A stretch of DNA of 20,562 bases, taken from assembly GCA_002751075.1 (NCBI GenBank), contig NAOQ01000003.1:348625-369186 (forward strand), written 5' to 3'. Within the stretch, counting starts at the first letter, position 1; each line of letters begins with the position of its first letter. The translations under genes were made by a program, and so were the position numbers. This document shows, in pieces, positions 11,091 to 20,134 of the stretch. The stretch comes from Ichthyophonus hoferi (Eukaryota > Opisthokonta > Ichthyosporea > Ichthyophonida > Ichthyophonidae). The notes below the pieces were generated by a model that made no database searches, was not told the DNA's origin, and was given only the letters and a program-made list of their open reading frames with translations.

Positions 11091-11231
11091 ATGTCGGTAA
11101 TGCCCTGTGAGATGGAGGGCACTAGCTCTGAAAAACAAATAAGATTTAGTTTTCTGGTGCAAACTTTTTACATTTATTCAATCCTTCCTACTATCCTACA
11201 ATTATTGGTTTATTGTGATTATTATCATTAA
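11091..11231 (+). other. small ORF (46 codons) with hydrophobic half
   Basis: ATG at 11091 opens MSVMPCEMEGTSSEKQIRFS and is followed by a hydrophobic stretch (FLVQTFYIYSILPTILQLLV), ending in TAA at 11231. The first 40 bases are G+C-richer than anything nearby and can fold as TGCCCT (11101-11106) with AGGGCA (11116-11121). On the opposite strand a very strong acceptor-like run (ttatttgtttttcag) ends at 11128, so the same patch may be a 5' UTR exon of the divergent Cdc42 gene instead. Neither reading is proven. Confidence 0.2.
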
Positions 11232-11829
11232 TGGTTATATAGATAAATTTTCAATTCAGAAAATATATATAAATAGCATAAAATTAGTGATACATTAAAA
11301 TAAATCCGACAACAGACTATTAAAATTTCCGTGAGAAAATATGACGATTCTAGTTAGAAATACAGATGGTGTCAAATCTCCAGGGATTAATCACACTCGT
11401 GTCATTATTACGTATTAATTCGCTAATCTGCATTGTATTAATTGAAAGCAATCCCTATATTTTAGCTTTTTTGATGTGGTACTATTTTTTAAATTATATA
11501 AATGCTTATTTTAATTTTAATATAATTATGTGTGTTTGTGTGTGCGTGTAATGTGTCAGGCGCACAAATCTCCAGTGAACTAAATTCTCTGGCCAATTTA
11601 ATAGGCAATTAATACATTATTATTGTATCATTAATATGTTATTAATAGGAATAGGCAGGCAATATTGTGTCGCACTTATGTGATCATATGTAAAGCAATA
11701 ATTTAATATCAATGTCATCATCAATTACACATGTCTTTTAATTGATTGGAACCTAAGTATCTAGGTTAGATTAGATCCAGTAATAAAAGTAATACGGACA
11801 TAATATTACATTTCTCGTACTAGAAATAG

Positions 11830-11978
11830 ATTAATACGTATAACCGTTAATCTGCATTCTATGTTATATTGCGTTATCAATGCGTTATTAATACGTAAAA
11901 CCGTTAATCTGCATTTTTTTGCTATATTGTGTCATTATTGGGTCATCAATACGTCATAGCCGTTAATTGCGTTATACT
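11830..11978. repeat. 57-bp tandem repeat, about 2.6 copies
   Basis: Units start at 11830, 11887 and 11945. Each opens AT(T/C)AATACGT, continues with an ACCGTTAATCTGCATT core (shortened in the third) and ends with a TATATTG-GT-AT stretch. Internal GCGTTATCAATGCGTTATTAATACG sub-repeats suggest the unit grew from a shorter one. Confidence 0.8.
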
Positions 11979-12507
11979 ATTTGAAATCCTGGTATTTTTA
12001 TATTACAGCAGTTAAAAAGTTATAATTATATGGGGTATGGTATATGATATATGATATATTGTATTATAATATAAATATTTAAATTACTTAAGTCCACATC
12101 TTACAAACTATATGTATGTTGATACACTCTGCTGTACACACACTTCCCCCAACTTCATTGTTCTCTATTTTTTGTCATACATACATACCTCCTATCATAC
12201 CATCATACTATTATATATTCTATCATGCAAACATCATAATACACCATCATATCATCATACATACCTGCGTGCATACTATCATACTACATGCTACCCAATA
12301 TCTATTTCACTATATATTCTATACTTTATATTATAACTATCTCCATATAACTCCTACAAGCACATCCTTCCCTATCCTTCATTCCTCCTATCATACCGTC
12401 ATACATACTATCCTACTTATATATATATGCATATACTCATGCATATACTCATACAAACATACCCTTTCCTATCCCTCCCTCTTCTGTTATATTAGTCTAT
12501 ATCTGCC

Positions 12508-13533
12508 ATGCCCCTCTCCGGATGTACCGTCTATGGCTGTCAAACCAGAAACACCACTAGTATTTCCAAAGACAAGAAGCTATTATTCCGGTTTCCTACC
12601 GACCCTGACCTACGGGAATTATGGTTAGCTAATATACCCAATGAATATAAAGAGAGAGGGACAGATCTAAACAAGGCTAGAGTATGTGAGATACATTTCC
12701 CACCCGAACAGATTATACGAAGGGATAAGTGGGGTGAAATCAGACCTAAACTAGTACACAATGCCATTCCTACTATCTATCCTGGGTTTCGGAGAGTCTT
12801 AGATGATGTATTGTATGGCTGGACTGCAGAAAAAGATGCAAAGATACAAGATAAACAAGAGAAGCGAGTAGGATCAGTGGAGAGGGAGAGAGAAGGAGAG
12901 GGAGACTGGAAGAGAAGGAAAATAGACAGATATAGTGGTAGTACACAGCTAGAGGGCAAGGTGTTTGCTAACTATTCTGAGTTTTGTGAGATATTGCCTA
13001 GTATATTAGCAATGGTGAATGAGTGGGTGTGTAAGTTAACAGAGAAGGGAATGACTTTGTATTTGCCTATGTGTGCAGAGAGTATAGGATCGTATATGCA
13101 TGTACCTGTGCAAATCAATATTAGTTATAGTATGTATATGTGCGTGTATACTTGTACAGTTGGCTTGGTAGAGCTGAATGAGGGGGTTGAAGGAGGAGAA
13201 GAAAGAAGTGATAAAGAGAAAGGAAAAGAGACAGAGAGAGATATTAAAGAACAAAGGATACATAAGGAGAACACAGATGAAAAGGGAAACGGAAACGATA
13301 AGCAGATAGGAGATGACCAGAATAAAGAGAATAATTTGTTAAAAAAGGTAGAAGAAAGGAGAGAGGAAGGAGAGCAGGGAGAGAAGATGAAACAGACCAA
13401 CAAAGAGAAAATGGACAATGCGGTTGTATTTCAAGGTACTGTGAGACTAGTTTATCAAGGGCAATTGATTAGTCCTTTACAGTTAACGGACTTTTTAAAA
13501 CATTACGCAACTGTAGGATTGCCAGAAGTATGA
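12508..13533 (+). CDS. THAP-domain protein, single exon
   Basis: The 341-residue protein begins with a THAP zinc finger: C6 and C11, then C60 and H63 (the C2CH zinc ligands), W39, a Pro at 30 in FRFP, and the closing box AIPTIYP at 86-92. THAP domains bind DNA sequence-specifically in animal regulators and in P-element-type transposases. No transposase core follows, so this is more likely a host regulator. A basic segment KRRKIDR (135-141) could act as a nuclear signal. Residues 152-225 form a compact Cys- and Met-containing region that I do not recognise. Residues 226-302 are an extremely charged Glu/Lys/Arg/Asn stretch made of purine-rich codons. The last 38 residues (from NAVVFQGTVRLVYQGQLISP) look folded again. 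The start is chosen because the finger needs MPLSGC at its N-terminus. There are no introns, and the nearest poly(A)-like ATTAAA is at 13593. Confidence 0.88.
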   Translation: MPLSGCTVYGCQTRNTTSISKDKKLLFRFPTDPDLRELWLANIPNEYKERGTDLNKARVCEIHFPPEQIIRRDKWGEIRPKLVHNAIPTIYPGFRRVLDDVLYGWTAEKDAKIQDKQEKRVGSVEREREGEGDWKRRKIDRYSGSTQLEGKVFANYSEFCEILPSILAMVNEWVCKLTEKGMTLYLPMCAESIGSYMHVPVQINISYSMYMCVYTCTVGLVELNEGVEGGEERSDKEKGKETERDIKEQRIHKENTDEKGNGNDKQIGDDQNKENNLLKKVEERREEGEQGEKMKQTNKEKMDNAVVFQGTVRLVYQGQLISPLQLTDFLKHYATVGLPEV

Positions 13534-13592
13534 ACGTGACATTTTAGATTTTTTTATGTATATTAGAAGATAACATTCATTTATTATCTGCT

Positions 13593-13598
13593 ATTAAA
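13593..13598 (+). terminator. ATTAAA poly(A)-like signal after THAP gene
   Basis: ATTAAA lies 60 bases after the THAP stop, near the edge of dispersed repeat copy B. It is the common variant of AATAAA. Assignment rests on position only. Confidence 0.35.
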
Positions 13599-13599
13599 A

Positions 13600-13835
13600 A
13601 AATATTAGATATTACCTATCAAGCCTACGTAGTCATGATGCAGATTGAGATTAATTCTTGGATCACATGGGTTTAGAATGGTATGAATTAACCAGTGTGT
13701 GGTTGATACGGGGTTGCTAGTTTTATTTACACTATAGTCCGCCACATGACCTGCGTCATTGCCAGGTTAACGGCTTAAGAAAAAGACGGTACGTTATGTT
13801 TACCCTGTATTTAGATTGTTTCAACTGTTTTAAAG
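13600..13835 (-). repeat. dispersed repeat, copy B (inverted relative to copy A)
   Basis: Read on the minus strand, this block aligns with 4648-4925 from AAATACAGGGTAAAC through GGCAATGACGCAGGTCA and CTAGCAACCCCGTATCAACC to TACGTAGGCTTGATAGGTAAT. It lacks the roughly 50-base internal segment of copy A. It begins about 65 bases after the THAP stop codon, so both copies sit immediately 3' of a gene, one in sense and one in antisense. Confidence 0.8.
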
Positions 13836-14333
13836 ATAAGTTGAATCATCAGAATAGAGACCTGTTTGCATCGGAATATAGATACATTATGGTTATACAG
13901 AATACTAATTATAGCATAATATAGCATGGTATGCTGTATGGTTGGAGTGTAAACACTAAACACATTGTAGCTATATAGATTCACAGTAATAAAATGATAT
14001 AGAAAATATTATGTGATTAGAATGCAAGTAAGGGTATTGTAGTTATTATACTACAGTATTATAGTTATTATCTTATACAACAACATAATCTAGTACCATG
14101 CATTCTGTTATTATGAGTTTAAACAAACTGGGCCGACGTAGGTCTACAACTATCGGGTGTAGTACATACACTGATTGCATGCTGGGATAATGGATTAGCC
14201 GTTGATCCAATTGTATCAACGTTTGGATCAACTATGAAATTGACCAATAAATTAATCTCGCCATTGTCATTCAAATTACAAGAGGTCGATTCCAGATCTA
14301 ACAACTCTTGTAATCAATTAATAAGAGGATCAG
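13836..14333. other. intergenic, one weak minus-strand ORF
   Basis: The left half is AT-rich unique sequence. On the minus strand a frame from about 14313 to TAA at 14119 reads ELLDLESTSCNLNDNGEINL, then FIVDPNVDTIGSTANPL, and ends SAQFV. The composition is natural, but no acceptor joins it in phase to the exons just upstream. It may be an unattached exon or chance. Confidence 0.25.
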
Positions 14334-14938
14334 TCACCATGAATCAAGAAGTTCATGGTAATTAATTGGCAACCAATTAGAGATGTGCTGATGAAAACCT
14401 TCACTGGTGAAGGAATGGTTCATAAGAAATATCTGAATAACATGGAGGCACTTAATTCCTTAAAAGCCATTCGAATTATTCGATAGATTAATAACATGTT
14501 CACTTACGCAAACCAATATATGCATAGTAACTTTACCATTATTACAAAGCAATCGCCGTTATCTTTAATATCCTCTATATATTTACTTGTATCCATATAT
14601 AGCAATAGGAAAAAAGTATGTGCATAATTTAACCATCATAGCTGTTGGCATGACAACCAAGCGAAAGACAAGTGTGAAAGATATTATTATAACATATAAC
14701 ATGGGTACACAGACACGTCTTATCTTTTATTTCTCTATATATACCAACACAAAGTTCAAATACCCACTGGTTCCGATCAGTTGTACTACATAGCTTCTTT
14801 CATTGGCATCATATGTCATGATTTAGCTATGATATGATAGCAATCTGTTGACTGATTGGATTGACTAATTACATCAGTCTTAATCTTAATCTGTTTTAAC
14901 TAACTGACATAAATTGATAAATACAGTGGTACATGTGC
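14334..14938 (-). CDS. candidate small four-exon gene or 3' part of one
   Basis: Four short exons with GT-AG borders join with matching phases: 14938-14909, 14785-14745, 14574-14508 and 14403-14334 (TGA). The joined product reads HMYHCIYQFI, TTDRNQWVFELCVE, DIKDNGDCFVIMVKLLCIYW, then FAEGFHQHISNWLPINYHEL and ends LDSW. The donors GTAAGT after 14508 and GTATAT after 14745, and the acceptors CTTCACCAG and CTATGTAG, are reasonable. The first exon has a long pyrimidine-rich tract before its acceptor, so an earlier exon is likely unless the internal ATG starts translation (67 residues). Trp and Cys content is high and no family is recognised. It lies about 360 bases downstream of the kinase stop on the same strand. 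Such short exons can arise by chance, so confidence is limited. Confidence 0.35.
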
Positions 14939-15298
14939 CTAATAATAAAAATAATCGTACAGAAAGAGCCAGAGCAACAAGAAGGTAAAAATCAAACACT
15001 AATTATAGTCATTAGGATTAATTAAAGCTAATTAATCTAAGTTTTAAGAGAGGGTGATGTGTGATTAACTGTTAAGTACAATATGGTATGTAGAGATATG
15101 GTAACATGGTAGTGGCATATGGCCCAAAACACAAGAAACCAATTAGAGAGAATCAATAAAAGCATTTAAAACTATTTTAGGACACTAGAGATTTTAACAC
15201 ATGGAAGTCATAGGAAGCTTACAATACATAGACATATATATATATAAACATCCTAAATCCATTAATGTAAGTATCAATCTATAGCCTATTATAGCCTA

Positions 15299-17904
15299 TT
15301 ATAGCACGCTTAACATAGCGTATCCAACCAAAGTCTCTGGATCTTCCTGTCCCTGAAAGCCCGTCACAGCAAATCGTATATTGCTATCAGGAACAGGGTT
15401 AGCTAGAAGCCTTTTCATACTGGCAACTACCAAGTCACAATCAGTAGACCTAACAAACCCGGCATCTACCAACTCCCTTGCTATTATCTCAGGGGTATCC
15501 TCGGCAGGTTGAAAAGCAAACTCGATATCTTTCAACTGACTACTTGCATCACGTAAACGTAGCCTAAAGTTAATTACACCAGTCACAGGAGCTGTCAAAG
15601 ACATGGCCCCTAGAGCCTCTGTGGGAGGCAACACGGGTTCCTGCGGCTGCGAAACCAGCAATGTTTGCTGTTCTTGTACTGGTGGTTGACTGGTCGCCGG
15701 TTCAACCTCAGCCACCCGTGGTAGGTGTGTTGGTTCTGGTTCAGGCCCAGACTCTTCATCCCACTGCCATTGCCACTCTCCCTTCACATCCTTTATTAAT
15801 TTCCCACTTGCACCAGGCTTTCTCACTTGTTGTTTGGGTGCTTTGTTCTGGAATCTTTGGGACAGAGGTGGTAAATGCGTTAACAACTGCGTAGTCAAAA
15901 ATTCTTTCGCTTTTGCTTTAGCGAAAAAGGGGCATTTTAGTAATTCATCGGCAGTAGGACGCTTTGTAGGATCTTTTTGCAAACAGCTATCAATAACTTT
16001 CTTGAGACTTTTGCTATAATTAGGATAGTCATTTAGATCTAAGGTAGGTGATTCGTTGTTGAGGGTCATCACAAGCACTTTCATTGGAGGGTACTGGGCG
16101 TATGGTGCATGACCTGTGGCCAATTCAATTGCAGTAATGCCAAATGACCAGATATCAGCTTTGGTATTGTATCCATGTACCTAGATTAATTGTACGACAG
16201 TATGTATGTGTTAGTGTATAGGTATATGTGTATGTAGGCATGATATCATGTATAGTGTTATGCATAACTGTATGTATGATAGATATGGTGTATGTGTATA
16301 TGCTTATGTCAAAGTGAAAAGAACGCATAAATGGAATGTTAGAGAGTACAATGTATTTTATACACTCATAGTATGCAATAACAACAGATACAACAAGATA
16401 AAGTACAACATCGCTCCCTCCCCAGAGAAACACAGGCAGAAAGGGTAGCATGTAGTTGTGATAATAATAATAATAATAACATTAAAAACCACAACCACAA
16501 CACTAACAATACCTGTTCCATAACTTCAGGGGCCATCCAGCATGGTGTTCCTACAAAGGTTTGTCTCTGTCTTTTCCTCTCGCCCCCTTCGACTAACCAA
16601 CTACTCACACCAAAATCAGCCAATTGAACCGTGCCATCGCTATCTACTAAGATGTTGCCAGACTTTACATCTCTGTATGGGATAGATAGAGGGGAGGAAG
16701 GAGAGAATGGAGAAAGAAAGAGAAGAGAGAGGAGAGAGAAAGAACAGAGAGAGGAGGGAAAGGGGAGGGGGGACAGGGGCAAGATTGGAGTTAGTGACTT
16801 TGGCATATTCTTATCAACAATATAAGGAATGTAGGCGTAAGCACATTTTTTTGTAACCTTAGTTACGTTACACAACTCAGCCAAAGTAAAATACCCACAT
16901 CCACGCACACATACTATCATATATAAATGCATAGCAGGAGAGTGATTCTGATTGAGAGGGTGATGAGAGTTAATATATACTATATTTAGGCATTCATTCA
17001 TTCATTCATACATATTATCTCACTCTTTTTTACCTGTGTATCTGATTATTCTTATGGAAATACGCCAAGGCCTTCAGGGTCTCCCTTAAAATAGTAGCCA
17101 TAGTGGTCTCGTCCAATCCCTTCGGACTAAGTGTTCTCATGATGTCCAGTGCAGAACCTCCACTAAGGTACCTCATAATCAACCATAACTCTTCACCCAC
17201 TACAAATGAGGTATAGTACGTCACTACATTGGGATGTGAACACTGTGACATCACGTTGATTTCCGTCCTAATCTCATCTATATTAGCACCATATTGCTCT
17301 AGATTGATGACCTTAATAGCAACTTCTTCGTTAAAGGGGAGGCAGAGGGCTTTATAGACTGTGGCCGTGGCTCCTTTGCCTGGAGTTATAGGGGTGGCAA
17401 TAATGATAAATATAGTGATGGTGATACTAATAGTAATAACAATATATATCGCATTATATACTGTATAGACTATCTCAAAGTCATGGTGAGTAACAGAATC
17501 TGACAATTGATTATAGTATAATATAATGCTCAATAATACAATATAGTAATCAATAACAGTAGGAGTGACAGTAGAAAAGGTGGAGTTTTAATATATTTAA
17601 AAGAAAAAAATGCAAAGAAAAGTAAGGTAATAATAAAAAATAATGAAGATAACAATCGTACTATGTATGATAGCATGTATATATGTATAAGAGCATGAGG
17701 AAAAACGGAAGAAAAGATAATCAAAAAATTGGTCTAGAAATAATAATAAAATAATATAGCAGAAAGAGTGCTTTACTCCTGGTTCATCAATCAGGTTGTT
17801 ACAGATTCGCGAGTTTGAGCCCTGGTATCTATTTTCACTGTACGTCTAAGTCTGTATAATTGCATATCTTTATATATATATACTATAACTAAAGTAGAAA
17901 GAGA

Positions 17905-17942
<38 letters not shown>

Positions 17943-18893
17943 AAAAGGTATATACGCGCGGGAATGAGTTGGAAAAAATACATAAAAAGGCAGAGACAGG
18001 TAGGTCGTATTGGGATATATATATATTGTCTAAACCAAATGGTTATAAGTATAGCCAACATAAACACAACCATATACCTATAGGATCTTGAAGCTCATAG
18101 CCTTCCTTTGAGTTAGGATATTGTCTCATTTTAGAAAGTAAAATGATTGTAGCTGTGGTTTAGGTATTTTGTATGTTTGTAGTGTTGCTAATGATTGCCT
18201 AACGAACTAAACGTTAATAGTAACTATTTCTTCCTTTCTATATACTGTGGTTGCTAATGGTGTGTTGTAAGTAAGGTAAAAGATTGATAAATAACAAAAA
18301 CTAACAAATAGAAACTAATAGCAACTAGAGATAAAACGGTAGCCAAGGCCACTAAGATTTAAATTCAATCTGTGACTATTAATGGTTGTTATAACTTATA
18401 ATCTTACAAGGGATAGTTTGTAATGCAAATAAAATAGGGTAAGCAACTAACCAACTAACCCTAGCTAGAGTTACAGTTAACCCAGACTTTAAAGCAAAGT
18501 CACCAAGACTATAATAATATGTACATATATGTATATTAGATATATTTTATAGATTTTGGCAGCTAGGAAAAATAATCTGCCATGCGGCTAAAGCATAAGA
18601 TCAAGATTAACAGTAGAGAGGGAAGGGTAGTGCGTTTGCAAATATTGTGAAGTTTTTAAAAATCTTGTTTTTAGCAGATTATCAATTATTTTATTGTATT
18701 TTCTAAAAGTCAATAATATTATATTAATATCTTATATTAACATTTATTAAAATTAACACATTATTATTTTAAATACACATATATATTTTAAATAATTTTA
18801 TATATAAAATCATAGCGGCTGCAATTTCTCCCGACAATGGCCCCAGTTGTTAACAAATCATGATCGCACTTACCTTTCCGCCCGAGTCACCAT
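15299..18893 (-). CDS. OXSR1: SPAK/OSR1-type Ste20 kinase (complete)
   Basis: Five exons (18893-18874, 18124-18078, 17379-17034, 16672-16513, 16180-15299) join in phase to 484 residues; human OSR1 has 527. WNK kinases activate this kinase, which phosphorylates cation-chloride cotransporters to control ion balance and cell volume. Kinase landmarks are the glycine loop GKGATATV (23-30), VAIK with K45, HRD (137-139), DFG (157-159) and the activation loop [13 protein letters not shown], with T176 at the WNK-target position (T185 in OSR1). The S-motif serine is kept in KPGASGKL (S316, equivalent to S325). The conserved C-terminal CCT domain (393-484, [10 protein letters not shown] to GYAMLSVL) binds RFxV/I motifs. 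A Pro/Gln/Glu-rich linker separates the two. The start is MVTRAE in a 20-base exon with a perfect GTAAGT donor; an in-frame ATG at 18129 would give 479 residues instead. Symbol by family; SPAK and OSR1 are vertebrate paralogues. Confidence 0.93.
16681..16790. repeat. 110-bp homopurine tract at kinase splice acceptor
   Basis: The plus strand is almost pure G and A (GGGGAGGAAGGAGAG and GAAAGGGGAGGGGGG are examples). On the transcribed sense of the kinase this is a polypyrimidine tract ending about nine bases before the acceptor of the 16672 exon. It is much longer than a normal splice tract and has triplex-forming composition. Confidence 0.85.
17898..17945. repeat. (GA)n microsatellite
   Basis: GAAAGAGAAAGAGAGAGAGA dinucleotides end in a short poly-A, within the 17380-18077 intron of the kinase gene. 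Confidence 0.9.
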
Positions 18894-20134
18894 TTGTGAT
18901 CGATATTTTTGATTATCAATTTACAATTACTCCCTCATGTTCAATTATTACTGGCTAAAAATATTGGTGCTGCTTTATAGAATTTGCTCCATTAGTAGCG
19001 GACATACAAGAATTTGCCTATAGTTTTTTTTTTCTTTTTTCTCATTTTTTTTTTTATCTAATCTATTTATTAATTTTATTAATTTTTTTGTATATATCTT
19101 ATTTTTTAACAGTATAGATCATTAGTACATCAAATGGCAATAATCAGTACAATTCCTATAATAAGGCATATGAAAAGACGATTGTAGTCAGGTGACCATT
19201 GGTTAATAATTTCTAGTATGGTACAATGGTATGCTTTTAACATACAGTCATAACGAATGAGAGAGCAGGTTGCAATGAGGGACATATATAATTTTTTCTG
19301 GCGTCGCAGTTAAAAGGAGCATCGTTAATTACTTTGAAATATTTATGTAAATTTAAATTTTCCTAATAATCTGCCAAAGTTTGGCAATGCATATTAGAAA
19401 ACGTGGTTTTGAAAGGTTGGCTACATATTAAGCTGCTATTATGTGTCGTAGTAAAGTAGTCATGCGATTCATGCACTTATAAATGTATATGCGTGTGTAT
19501 GTAATTATGATATTAGAAATATTTGGGTTTATATCTATATATGAATAGCTTGTTCAATTTTAATCCCGGTACTGATACACGCAATCTGCCTGTTGCTTAT
19601 TGGCCTCTGACTAATTTTATGAGTGATGTGGGAAAAGGGCAAGATAAAATACACCATACGGCAAACGATAAAATAGCTTAATATAGTATAGAGTAATAAT
19701 TAACATAGTATAACAACATAATAAATGGTTGCGCATCGATTTGTCTAGTGTTTGAGGCTAGATAAATATTGTTAATCTCAATGTTGTAACTGACGATCCC
19801 TACTGGAGGTCTATTAGCTAATATTAACTCCGATATAGTATAGTATAATGTCAAATCGATTGTTCTAGTATGTAGTTAGATTATAAATCTTTATGATGTA
19901 ACTAACGATTCCTACTGGATGTCTGAGACGTCATACCAACTCCAATAAAGTATATAGACTGGGCTCAGATCGGTTCTGGGCATATTTTTTTCCCTATATA
20001 TGGTATATAAATCTATCTAAATAGTTAACCTGTGGATCGCCTGCCTGGATAAGTTAGATTTTGGAGCATATTAGAAACAGACAATTAACTAAATTAATTC
20101 TTACAGATCATTTTCTGGAAGAAAACCTTTATGT
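18894..20134. other. intergenic region upstream of the kinase
   Basis: Very AT-rich, with long T runs at 19024-19093. It should include the kinase promoter next to 18893. Contents seen are a 46-codon plus-strand ORF at 19541-19681 (MNSLFNFNPGTDTRNLPVAY, then WPLTNFMSDVGKGQDKIHH), which has balanced composition but no support, and a three-copy tandem repeat at 19735-20050. On the minus strand, a strong acceptor at about 19602 is followed by SEANKQQADCVYQYRD and a stop, with no partner exon. Confidence 0.45.
19735..20050. repeat. diverged tandem repeat, three units of about 117 bp
   Basis: Units begin near 19735, 19855 and 19969 with ATCGAT/ATCGGT and TTCTAGT-like sequence. Each later has ATAAAT(C/A)T, then GTAACT(G/A)ACGAT(C/T)CCTACTGGA in the first two and GTTAACCTGTGGATCGCCTGCCTGGAT in the third. 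Units 1 and 2 match well and unit 3 is strongly diverged, so this is an old array. Confidence 0.7.

Larger units (their letters stand above)
10057..12507. other. intergenic region between Cdc42 and the THAP gene
   Basis: Cdc42 (leftward) and the THAP gene (rightward) are divergent, so this 2.4-kb gap should hold both promoters. It is very AT-rich. Supported contents are a 93-bp tandem duplication (10258-10442), a small G+C-richer patch with a hairpin (11091-11130), a 57-bp tandem repeat (11830-11978) and ATAC/ATCAT microsatellite before the THAP start (about 12170-12450). No long gene is seen. Confidence 0.55.

Noticed and set aside
12116-12628. 170-codon plus-strand ORF overlapping the THAP start
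   Set aside because: Its first part is ATAC/ATCAT microsatellite and its last part is the THAP coding region read in the wrong frame.
13036-13418. minus-strand Ser/Phe/Leu-rich ORFs opposite the THAP gene
   Set aside because: Mirror of the purine-rich charged segment of THAP; complement of Glu/Lys codons gives Ser/Phe/Leu.
12508-13533. THAP gene as part of a P-element-like DNA transposon
   Set aside because: No transposase catalytic region or terminal inverted repeats were seen around it; the flanking repeat B is single, not paired around the gene.
15661-16019. plus-strand ORFs within the kinase last exon
   Set aside because: Antisense shadows of the kinase linker and CCT region.
17778-17830. 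tRNA-like or SINE-like A and B boxes (TGGTTCATCAATCAGG, GAGTTTGAGCCC)
   Set aside because: The B box has a mismatch at a conserved C, no T stem or acceptor stem can be paired, and no second copy was found in the window.
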